Shown here one piece after another: positions 56,687-64,000 of a stretch of 64,000 nt of DNA. The position numbers and the translations under genes were made by a program. How positions within the stretch are numbered: position 1 is the first letter of the stretch; each line of letters starts with the position of its first letter. Origin of the DNA: Scandinavium ludwigii_A (GTDB lineage: Bacteria > Pseudomonadota > Gammaproteobacteria > Enterobacterales > Enterobacteriaceae); NCBI GenBank assembly GCA_050516505.1, contig CP191518.1, forward strand, positions 4,464,001-4,528,000. The letters run 5' to 3'. The notes below the pieces were generated by a model. It worked only from the letters and a program-made list of their open reading frames with translations, searched no databases and was not told the origin of the DNA.

Positions 56687-57652
56687 TTACTGCTTTTTGT
56701 TGTCTACCAGCACCGCCAGCAATATCACCACCGCTTTGACGATCATCTGGTAATAGGAGGAAACACCTAACAAATTCAAACCATTATTAAGGAAACCGAG
56801 TATCAATGCGCCGATCAGCGTCCCAACAATGCGACCTTTACCGCCCGCAAGACTGGTTCCGCCCAGCACCACAGCCGCAATCGCGTCGAGCTCATAGCCG
56901 GTACCGGCCGTTGGCTGCGCAGACGACAGGCGTGCCACTTCGATAATGCCCGCCAGTGAGGCCAACATGCCGCACAGCGAATAAACGATAATTTTGACTT
57001 TATTGACGCTGATGCCGGACAGACGCGTTGCTGCTTCGTTACCGCCCAGGGCGTAGATGTAGCGACCCAGACGGGTGTGGTGCAGCATGTACCAGGCCGC
57101 GAGGAACACAATCGCCATGATCCACACCGGCGTCGGGATCCCCAGCGGACGGCCAATACCAAACCAGCCAAACACATCAGCATTTTCGGTAAAGCCCGTA
57201 TTCACCGGACTGCCGTTGGTGTACACCATCGTCACCCCGCGCAGCAGCAGCATCATGACCAGGGTAGCAATAAACGCCTGTACGCGGCCTTTCGCCACAA
57301 TCACACCCGTCACTGCACCAATCGCCGCACCTAGTGCCAACGCAGCCGCGACGGCAACCAGCGCATTCACTTCAATACCGACAATCGAGGCCGCCACGGC
57401 CCCGGTCAGGGCTAACAGCGAACCGACAGACAAATCGATACCGGAGGTCAGAATAACCAGCGTCATTCCCACCGCCATAATGGCGTTAACTGATGTCTGT
57501 TGCAGAATGTTGAACAGGTTATTGACGGTAAAAAAGTTCGGACTCATGGTCGAGACAACGGCTATCAACACCAGCAGAGCAATGAGAGACTTTTGCTCCA
57601 ACAGCCACGCTTTGGTGAAATAACGGCGACCAGCAACAGCCTGGGTAGTCAT
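56687..57652 (-). CDS. rbsC: Ribose ABC importer permease RbsC
   Basis: 321 aa inner-membrane permease, same as E. coli. GIDLSVGSLLALTGAVAAS and LGRYIYALGGNEAATRLSGI are the typical CUT2 permease motifs. Forms a homodimer with RbsA. Five bases downstream of rbsA. Confidence 0.97.
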   Translation of the reverse strand: MTTQAVAGRRYFTKAWLLEQKSLIALLVLIAVVSTMSPNFFTVNNLFNILQQTSVNAIMAVGMTLVILTSGIDLSVGSLLALTGAVAASIVGIEVNALVAVAAALALGAAIGAVTGVIVAKGRVQAFIATLVMMLLLRGVTMVYTNGSPVNTGFTENADVFGWFGIGRPLGIPTPVWIMAIVFLAAWYMLHHTRLGRYIYALGGNEAATRLSGISVNKVKIIVYSLCGMLASLAGIIEVARLSSAQPTAGTGYELDAIAAVVLGGTSLAGGKGRIVGTLIGALILGFLNNGLNLLGVSSYYQMIVKAVVILLAVLVDNKKQ

Positions 57653-57657
57653 CTTTC

Positions 57658-59163
57658 TTACTCCTGATTCACACGATTAAGCTTGCCCACAGCGGCAGCC
57701 ATCAATACTTCCTGGGTGGCCTGCTCGCGTGTGAACTCACCGCCGAGATGCCCTTCGTGCATCACCATGATGCGGTCGCTCATGCCCAGCACTTCCGGCA
57801 TCTCCGAAGAGACGAGAATGATGCTCAGGCCATCGGCTTTAAACTGGTTAATCAGCTGATAAATCTCTTTCTTCGCCCCGACGTCCACGCCACGCGTTGG
57901 CTCATCGAGGATAAGCACCTTAGGGCGCGTCATCAGCCCGCGGGCAATCGCCACTTTTTGCTGATTACCGCCGGAGAGCAAGCCAATCGCCTGCTCCATC
58001 GACGGGGTTTTGACATTGAACAGACGAATGAAATCACTCACCGCCTGCTGTTCATCTTTATGCTTCAGGCCGCCGCCCGCCTTGCTGAAATAACGCAGCG
58101 CAGTCAGCGACATGTTCTCTTTCACCGACATGCCCAGCACCAGGCCATCACGCTTACGGTCTTCGGAGATATAAACGATGCCATTGGCCAGACCGTCCTG
58201 CGGGGATTTGGTTACCACTTCATGACCATCCAGCGTGACGTAACCGCTGGAACGCGGCAGTGCGCCATAAAGCACTTTCATCAGCTCGGTTCGTCCGGCC
58301 CCCATCAAGCCCGCCACGCCAAGGATTTCCCCTTTGCGCAGCGTAAAGCTGACATTTTCCACGCCCGAGCCGCACAGGTTATCGACCTTCAAGCGCACGT
58401 CGCCCGGCGTTTTGTCGATGCGCGGATACTGGTCTTCGAGCTTACGGCCGACCATCATTTCAATCAGTGAATCTTCGGTGAGCGTCGCCACTTCGCGCTC
58501 GGCAATAAACTGACCGTCACGGAACACGGTCACGTCATCGCAAATCTCGAAGATCTCTTTCATTCGGTGAGAGATATAAACGATGCCGCGGCCCTGGGAC
58601 TTCAGCTCGCGAATGACGCGGAATAACGATTCGGTTTCAGTGTCGGTCAGCGCGTCCGTCGGTTCATCCATGATGATGACCTTTGACTCGAAGCTCAGCA
58701 CTTTGGCGATTTCCACCATCTGCTGATCGCCAATCGACAGTTCGCCCACCAGCCTGTCGCTTTTAAAACGCAGGTTGAGCTTCGTCAGCAGTTTGTCTGC
58801 TTCGGCGTACATGGTTTTCCAGTCGATTTTGCCGAAGCGGTTGACGAACTCGCGGCCTAAAAAGATGTTCTCAGCGATGGTCAGTTGCGGGATCAGGTTC
58901 AGTTCCTGGTGGATAATGCCAATCCCGGCTTCCTGAGAGGATTTCGGTCCAGTAAAGATCACTTCCTGGCCCAACCAATGCAGAGAACCGGCATCTTTGC
59001 TGTAGATCCCGGTCAGCACTTTCATCATCGTCGATTTACCGGCGCCGTTTTCGCCCACCAGCGCCATGACGCGGCCGGAGTAAACGTTAAGCGATGCGCC
59101 GGAAAGGGCTTTTACGCCCGGGAAGGATTTATCGATCCCTTTGAGTTGTAATAATGCGTCCAT
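57658..59163 (-). CDS. rbsA: Ribose ABC importer ATP-binding protein RbsA
   Basis: 501 aa duplicated ATPase, same as E. coli. Domain 1 has GENGAGKST and DEPTDALT with LSIGDQQMVEIAK; domain 2 has LSGGNQQKVAIARGL and LILDEPTRGVD. ATG 59163 (MDALLQLKGIDKSFPGV) is the family start; the frame extends 15 codons upstream into rbsD. Confidence 0.97.
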   Translation of the reverse strand: MDALLQLKGIDKSFPGVKALSGASLNVYSGRVMALVGENGAGKSTMMKVLTGIYSKDAGSLHWLGQEVIFTGPKSSQEAGIGIIHQELNLIPQLTIAENIFLGREFVNRFGKIDWKTMYAEADKLLTKLNLRFKSDRLVGELSIGDQQMVEIAKVLSFESKVIIMDEPTDALTDTETESLFRVIRELKSQGRGIVYISHRMKEIFEICDDVTVFRDGQFIAEREVATLTEDSLIEMMVGRKLEDQYPRIDKTPGDVRLKVDNLCGSGVENVSFTLRKGEILGVAGLMGAGRTELMKVLYGALPRSSGYVTLDGHEVVTKSPQDGLANGIVYISEDRKRDGLVLGMSVKENMSLTALRYFSKAGGGLKHKDEQQAVSDFIRLFNVKTPSMEQAIGLLSGGNQQKVAIARGLMTRPKVLILDEPTRGVDVGAKKEIYQLINQFKADGLSIILVSSEMPEVLGMSDRIMVMHEGHLGGEFTREQATQEVLMAAAVGKLNRVNQE

Positions 59164-59170
59164 GGCGGCC

Positions 59171-59590
59171 TCAGAAAGTGACGCCGGCACAGAGAATGAT
59201 ATTCGCATACGGGGAACACTCCCCGCTGCGAATCACCGCCTGACTGTCTGCGGTTTGTTGTTTGAACTGCTCGTGTGTGGTGTAACGAATTTCAATGGTA
59301 TTTCCCTGGTGTTGTTGCAGCTGCTCGAGGTGATTGAGCAACGTTTCGTGGAGCTGCGGATTATGTGTTTTGATTTCCGCGGCGAGAATTGCCGTCTCAA
59401 CCTGCATTTCGGTCGTCACCACCTCCAGCACCTGCATAAATGAAGGCACACCCTGGGTTAATGCCATATCAATGCGCTGTGTGCTGTGGGGGACAGGCAG
59501 GCCTGCGTCACAAACCACCAGCGTATCGGTATGCCCAAGACGGGAAATGACCGAGGAAATATCAGCGTTGAGTACCGTACCTTTCTTCAT
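59171..59590 (-). CDS. rbsD: D-ribose pyranase RbsD
   Basis: 139 aa enzyme converting beta-pyranose to beta-furanose ribose for ribokinase. Same length as E. coli; MKKGTVLNADISSVISRLGHTD start with the conserved His20. First gene of rbsDACBKR, downstream of palindromic operators. Confidence 0.97.
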   Translation of the reverse strand: MKKGTVLNADISSVISRLGHTDTLVVCDAGLPVPHSTQRIDMALTQGVPSFMQVLEVVTTEMQVETAILAAEIKTHNPQLHETLLNHLEQLQQHQGNTIEIRYTTHEQFKQQTADSQAVIRSGECSPYANIILCAGVTF

Positions 59591-59604
59591 CGTTCTGCTC
59601 CACT

Positions 59605-59700
59605 AGCGAAACGTTTCGCTGGAGATAAGTCTAATCCTAATAGCGTACAGAAAACCACCATCAGGTTGCAGAAGTGTGATCGGTATCGAAACGTTTCGCT
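59605..59700. promoter_or_regulatory. rbs promoter region with two RbsR-type operators
   Basis: A perfect 16 bp palindrome AGCGAAACGTTTCGCT at 59605-59620 lies 15 bp before the rbsD start, and a second copy with the 12 bp core CGAAACGTTTCG is at 59687-59698. Centres are 80 bp apart. The sequence matches the E. coli RbsR operator, where one main site is known; two sites could support looping. Confidence 0.85.
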
Positions 59701-59758
59701 AAGTGAAATTAACAGTAAGAAAGGGTTTAGCTCGTGGCGCTTCGTTTGCACAGAACGA

Positions 59759-59789
59759 CAAAAAAATGCCCGGCAAGAAGTGCCGGGCA
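59759..59789 (-). terminator. Terminator of kup
   Basis: Minus strand stem TGCCCGGCA-CTTCT-TGCCGGGCA followed by seven T, about 13 bp after the kup stop. Confidence 0.9.
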
Positions 59790-59802
59790 GAGTGATACAG
59801 CG

Positions 59803-61674
59803 TTAAATCTCGACCTGGGTGCCGAGTTCGATAACCCGGTTCGGCGGGATTTCAAACTGGTCAGGCGCACGCAGGGCGTTGCGTTGCAGCAGCAGGTAGA
59901 GCTTGCCGCGCAGACGCAGATACCAAGGCCGGTCGTTGCCGATAATCAGCGATTCATGCGACATAAAGAACGACGTTTCCATCATTCGACAGCTCAGCCC
60001 TTCGAGGCCACAGCGGTGGAATACTTCTTCCACGTTTGGCGTTTCGCGCCAGCCATAGCTCGCCACTACCCGCCAGAACGACGGCGACAACTGCTCGATA
60101 GATACACGGCGCACATTGTGAACATACGGCGCATCTTCGGTGCGCAGCGTCAGCAGGATCACGCGCTCATGCAGCACTTTGTTGTGCTTGAGGTTGTGCA
60201 GCATCGCAAACGGAATCACGTTCAGCGCACGGGACATGTACACCGCCGTGCCTGGCACGCGCACCGGCGGTGATTTCTCCAGTGACGCAATCATCGCCTC
60301 GAGAGAATTACCGTGCTCATGCATACGGCGTAGCAGGCGGAAACGCTCGCTCTTCCAGGTGGTCATCACCATGAACATCACCAGACCGAGCGTCAGCGGC
60401 AGCCAGCCACCGGAGAGCAGCTTATCGAGGTTTGCCGAGAATAACGGTACGTCGATACACAGGAATGCCACTAGGATCAGGAACACAAAATATTTATTCC
60501 AGTGCCAGTTATTGCGCGCCACGGTGGTCGCCAGAATGGTGGTCAGCACCATGGTGCCGGTCACCGCAATCCCATATGCCGCCGCCAGGTTACTGGAGTG
60601 CTGGAAGCTGACAATCACCAGTACCACAGACACGTACAGCAGCCAGTTAACGAACGGGATGTAAATCTGACCAGATTCCATTTCGGAGGTGTGAATGATA
60701 CGCATCGGTGACAGATAGCCCAGACGAACCGCCTGCCGTGTCAGGGAGAACACGCCGGAAATGACCGCCTGAGATGCGATAACCGTAGCCAGCGCAGCGA
60801 TAATCAGCATCGGGATTAGCGCCCACTCTGGCGCCAACAGGAAGAATGGGTTTTTAATCGCTTCTGGGTGTTTGAGTAACAACGCGCCCTGACCGAAATA
60901 GTTCAGCACCAACGAAGGCAGAACGACCGTAAACCAGGCGATACGAATAGGCAATTTGCCGAAATGGCCCATATCCGCATACAACGCTTCCACGCCGGTT
61001 ATCGACAGAACGACTGCCCCCAGCGCCACAAAAGAAACCGTTTTGTATTCAAGGAAGAAGTGCACCGCCCAGTACGGGTTCAGGGCATGCAACACATCCG
61101 GGTTATCGATGATACTGCGCGCACCAAGCACCGCCAGCAACAGGAACCAGATCAGCATGATAGGCGCGAAAAGTTTTCCCACCAGCGCAGTACCGTGCTT
61201 TTGGATCATAAACAGCAGGGTCAGTACGGCGATAGAGATAGGGACTATCCAGCTATCAAGTTGGGGGGCAATGATTTCAAGACCTTCAATGGCCGACATC
61301 ACTGAGATGGCCGGGGTTATCACCACCTCGCCATAGAAGAAGCTGCCACCGATAAGACCCAGGATCACTAACACCGACGTCATTCGCGCCGATGTATTGC
61401 GCCCGGCAAGGGACATTAGCGTCAAGATCCCGCCTTCACCGGCGTTATCCGCGCGCATCACGAAGGTGATGTACTTCAAGGAAACGGTAAAAATCAGCAG
61501 CCAGAAAATCAGGGATAAAAAGCCAAAAACGGCATCCCGTTCCACGCCAAATCCAAACTGGCCTGAGAGACATTCTCTCAGTGTATAAAGAGGGCTGGTA
61601 CCAATGTCACCGTATACCACGCCGATTGCCGCAAGGGTAATCGCTGGCAACGATTGCTTATTATCAGTGCTCAT
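59803..61674 (-). CDS. kup: Low-affinity potassium transporter Kup (TrkD)
   Basis: 623 aa (622 in E. coli). About twelve helices in the first 440 residues, starting ITLAAIGVVYGDIGTSPLYT, and a cytoplasmic C-terminal domain ending NRVIELGTQVEI. K+:H+ symporter active at low pH. Monocistronic, divergent from ravA. Confidence 0.98.
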   Translation of the reverse strand: MSTDNKQSLPAITLAAIGVVYGDIGTSPLYTLRECLSGQFGFGVERDAVFGFLSLIFWLLIFTVSLKYITFVMRADNAGEGGILTLMSLAGRNTSARMTSVLVILGLIGGSFFYGEVVITPAISVMSAIEGLEIIAPQLDSWIVPISIAVLTLLFMIQKHGTALVGKLFAPIMLIWFLLLAVLGARSIIDNPDVLHALNPYWAVHFFLEYKTVSFVALGAVVLSITGVEALYADMGHFGKLPIRIAWFTVVLPSLVLNYFGQGALLLKHPEAIKNPFFLLAPEWALIPMLIIAALATVIASQAVISGVFSLTRQAVRLGYLSPMRIIHTSEMESGQIYIPFVNWLLYVSVVLVIVSFQHSSNLAAAYGIAVTGTMVLTTILATTVARNNWHWNKYFVFLILVAFLCIDVPLFSANLDKLLSGGWLPLTLGLVMFMVMTTWKSERFRLLRRMHEHGNSLEAMIASLEKSPPVRVPGTAVYMSRALNVIPFAMLHNLKHNKVLHERVILLTLRTEDAPYVHNVRRVSIEQLSPSFWRVVASYGWRETPNVEEVFHRCGLEGLSCRMMETSFFMSHESLIIGNDRPWYLRLRGKLYLLLQRNALRAPDQFEIPPNRVIELGTQVEI

Positions 61675-61893
61675 AGACTCGTCTTTCGTTTAATAAGACA
61701 AATGTGTACCCGAATCCCTGGCTCACAAAAGGCGCACAGTATGCACGATTAATAGAAGAATCGTACCTCAAAATGACGCCTCATTAACCTTGCTCAAAGA
61801 AATGCCTACGGCTTCTCGCACTATTACCCGGCGCCTGCAAACGGCTATAATCGCTTGATAGCTGGATAAATGGCGGAAGGACACCACTCTATT
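61675..61893. other. kup-ravA intergenic region
   Basis: 219 bp between divergent genes. No repeat or RNA gene seen. Promoters for kup (minus) and ravA-viaA (plus) must lie here. Confidence 0.5.
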
Positions 61894-63390
61894 ATGGCGC
61901 AATCACACTTATTAGCAGAAAGAATTTCCCGACTCAGTCAGTCCCTTGAAAAGGGCCTTTTTGAACGCAGTCACGCCATCCGCCTGTGCCTGTTGGCCGC
62001 GTTGAGCGGCGAAAGCGTGTTTCTCCTCGGCCCACCGGGGATAGCCAAAAGTCTTATCGCCCGCCGCCTCAAATTTGCCTTCCAACACGCCCGCGCCTTT
62101 GAATACCTGATGACCCGTTTCTCCACCCCGGAAGAGGTGTTTGGCCCGCTGTCGATTCAGGCGTTAAAAGATGAAGGACGCTATGAGCGTTTAACCACAG
62201 GCTATCTGCCGGAAGCCGAAATCGTGTTTCTGGATGAAATCTGGAAAGCGGGCCCGGCCATTCTGAATACCCTGCTGACCGCCATCAACGAACGCAGCTT
62301 TCGCAACGGCGCGCATGAGGAGAAAATCCCGATGCGTCTGCTGGTGGCCGCGTCTAACGAACTGCCGGAAGCCGACAGCAGCCTCGAAGCCTTGTATGAC
62401 CGTATGCTGATTCGCCTGTGGCTCGACAAAGTGCAGGAAAAAAGCAATTTCCGCTCGCTGCTTATCAACCAGCACGATGAAAGCGCCAACCCGGTGCCCG
62501 AAAACCTGCAGGTGACAGACGAAGAGTTCAGGCAGTGGCAGGTGGATATTGGCGGCGTGAAGCTGCCAGACAGCGTCTTCGAGCTGGTATATCAGCTACG
62601 CCAGCAGCTCGATACGTTGCCAAACGCACCGTATGTTTCCGATCGGCGCTGGAAAAAAGCGGTGCGTTTACTGCAGGCCTGCGCTTTTTTCAGCGGACGC
62701 GACGCCATTGCTCCTATCGATCTTATCCTGCTCAAAGACTGTTTGTGGCACGATGCAGAAAGCCGCAATCTGATGCAGCAACAACTCGATATTTTGATGA
62801 CCGGGCACGCCTGGCAACAGCAGGCGATGATCACCAAACTGGGTTCAATAACCCAGCGTCGGCTACAGTTGCAGCAGCAACAGAGCGACAAAACCGCGCT
62901 GAAAGTAACGCGTCAGGGCGGCATGTTCAGCCGTAAGCCGCATTACGAACTGCCAGACGACGTGCAGACCCCAACGCTGACGCTGCTCTTGCAGCAGCCG
63001 CTGAAGTTGCATGACATGAACGTGGTACACGTTACCCTGGAACGCCCGGCGCTCGTGCACTGGCTGGAAAAAGGCGGCGAAATTCGCGGTAAACTCAACG
63101 GTATTGGCTTTGCTCAGGTGCTGAATATGGAAGTGGATACCAGCCTGCACTTGCTGATTCGCGATGTCAGCTTGCAAGGCTCGCGTCTGGCACTGCCGGG
63201 CAGTTCTACACCTGAGAACATGCCGGGCGAAATCAAACAGCAACTGGATGCGCTCGACGATGAGTGGCATCAGCAGCACACCCGCTTTAGCGAGCAGCAG
63301 AAATGCCTGTTCATCCACGGTGACTGGTTAGGCAAAATTGAAGCCAGCCTGCAGGACGTTGGAGCGCAGATCAAACAGGCGCGCCAATAA
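61894..63390 (+). CDS. ravA: MoxR-type AAA+ ATPase RavA
   Basis: 498 aa, same as E. coli. Walker A LLGPPGIAKSLI, Walker B EIVFLDEIWKAGPAIL, sensor region VAASNELPEADSS; the C-terminal LARA domain binds the lysine decarboxylase LdcI. With ViaA it works on respiratory and aminoglycoside-sensitivity functions. ATG 61894 (MAQSHLLAERISRL) is chosen by homology; an ATG 24 bp upstream (61870) also lies in frame. The stop overlaps the viaA start. Confidence 0.95.
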   Translation: MAQSHLLAERISRLSQSLEKGLFERSHAIRLCLLAALSGESVFLLGPPGIAKSLIARRLKFAFQHARAFEYLMTRFSTPEEVFGPLSIQALKDEGRYERLTTGYLPEAEIVFLDEIWKAGPAILNTLLTAINERSFRNGAHEEKIPMRLLVAASNELPEADSSLEALYDRMLIRLWLDKVQEKSNFRSLLINQHDESANPVPENLQVTDEEFRQWQVDIGGVKLPDSVFELVYQLRQQLDTLPNAPYVSDRRWKKAVRLLQACAFFSGRDAIAPIDLILLKDCLWHDAESRNLMQQQLDILMTGHAWQQQAMITKLGSITQRRLQLQQQQSDKTALKVTRQGGMFSRKPHYELPDDVQTPTLTLLLQQPLKLHDMNVVHVTLERPALVHWLEKGGEIRGKLNGIGFAQVLNMEVDTSLHLLIRDVSLQGSRLALPGSSTPENMPGEIKQQLDALDDEWHQQHTRFSEQQKCLFIHGDWLGKIEASLQDVGAQIKQARQ

Positions 63391-64000
63391 TGCTCTCTCT
63401 CGACACGCTCAATGTGATGCTGGCGGTCAGCGAGGAAGGGATGATCGAAGAGATGATCCTCGCCCTGCTGGCGTCACCACAGCTGGCGTTGTTCTTTGAA
63501 AAATTCCCGCGGTTGAAAAATGCAGTCGCGCAGGATATTCCCCGCTGGCGCGAGGCGCTGAAAGGCCGCTTGAAAGAGACACCGGTTCCGCAGGATTTGA
63601 GCGACGAGGTCATCGCTTTCCAACAGAGCCAGACGTTATCGACCACGCAGTTTACCGTTCAGCTTCCGCAAATCCTCACCCTGTTACAGAAGCTCCATTC
63701 CCCGTTTTCCGCCCAGGCGCAGCAGCTGGTGGACAACAACGCGACCTTTACCGCCGCGCTGCACACCCTGTTTTTACAACGCTGGCGACTGAGTCTGGTG
63801 GTGCAGGCGACTACGTTGAACCAGCAGCTGCTGGAAGATGAACGAGAACAGCTTCTGAGCGAAGTGCAGGAGCGGATGACGCTCAGTGGTCAGTTGGAGC
63901 CGCTGCTGGTAGAAAACGACAACTCTGCCGGACGACTCTGGGACATGAGCGAAGGCCAGCTCAAGCGCGGTGACTGGCAGCTGATTGTCCGATACGGTGA
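63390..64000 (+). CDS. viaA: VWA-domain protein ViaA, N-terminal part (cut by window edge)
   Basis: First 203 codons, MLSLDTLNVMLAVSEEGMIE onward, closely matching E. coli ViaA. The C-terminal von Willebrand A domain with its MIDAS motif lies beyond the window. Partner of RavA, with TAATG overlap. In E. coli the next genes toward oriC are asnA, asnC and mioC. Confidence 0.95.
   Translation, partial: MLSLDTLNVMLAVSEEGMIEEMILALLASPQLALFFEKFPRLKNAVAQDIPRWREALKGRLKETPVPQDLSDEVIAFQQSQTLSTTQFTVQLPQILTLLQKLHSPFSAQAQQLVDNNATFTAALHTLFLQRWRLSLVVQATTLNQQLLEDEREQLLSEVQERMTLSGQLEPLLVENDNSAGRLWDMSEGQLKRGDWQLIVRYG

Overview
The window is a chromosomal segment of a member of the Enterobacteriaceae, moderately GC-rich. 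The gene set, protein lengths and order closely follow the Escherichia coli region from rha through fdo, dtd, bipA, glnALG, polA and dsbA to mobAB, and then from rrnC (yieP side) through rbs and kup to ravA-viaA near oriC. The 16S gene (1542 nt, 49605-51146) is complete, but without a database I cannot name the genus; the look is Enterobacter/Lelliottia/Citrobacter/Kluyvera-like.

Layout. 1-10425: rhamnose locus. The start of rhaS is divergent from a long co-directional cluster rhaB-rhaA-rhaD, then a four-gene sugar ABC importer, an iron-type lactaldehyde reductase and rhaM. 10493-16055: accessory stretch with a sugar porin, an XRE-cupin regulator divergent from azlCD, a small DUF1471-type secreted protein, and a low-GC two-gene unit that looks like a PAAR-like toxin with its immunity protein. 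16056-22603: fdhD divergent from fdoGHI-fdhE, with selenocysteine at codon 196 of fdoG. 22672-25557: yiiD-dtd-yihY-yihX. 25958-28519: a large secreted GH18 chitinase occupying the place where E. coli carries yihL-yihW. 28585-34940: bipA and the nitrogen regulon core glnA-glnL-glnG with NtrC sites and a sigma54 promoter. 34987-38476: hemN, a tightly packed small membrane ORF, yihI, the CsrC RNA, engB and Spot 42 RNA. 38666-45969: polA, yihG, dsbA-srkA, yihD, mobA-mobB.

46050-51480: a complete rRNA operon on the minus strand (16S, tRNA-Glu, 23S, 5S), with P1/P2 promoters, boxA and a terminator. 51632-64000: yieP-hsrA, rbsDACBKR (minus strand), kup and ravA-viaA (viaA cut by the window end).

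Themes. Sugar uptake and breakdown dominate both ends: rhamnose import, isomerisation, phosphorylation, aldol cleavage and lactaldehyde reduction on the left, ribose import and phosphorylation on the right. The middle is conserved housekeeping. The most notable points are (1) the rRNA operon joins the E. coli rrnC upstream flank (yieP, tRNA-Glu spacer) to the rrnA downstream flank (mobB-mobA), so the roughly 95 kb that separates these loci in E. coli is absent here; and (2) a stand-alone PAAR-like effector/immunity candidate between azlD and fdhD. No CRISPR array, prophage or insertion sequence was seen.
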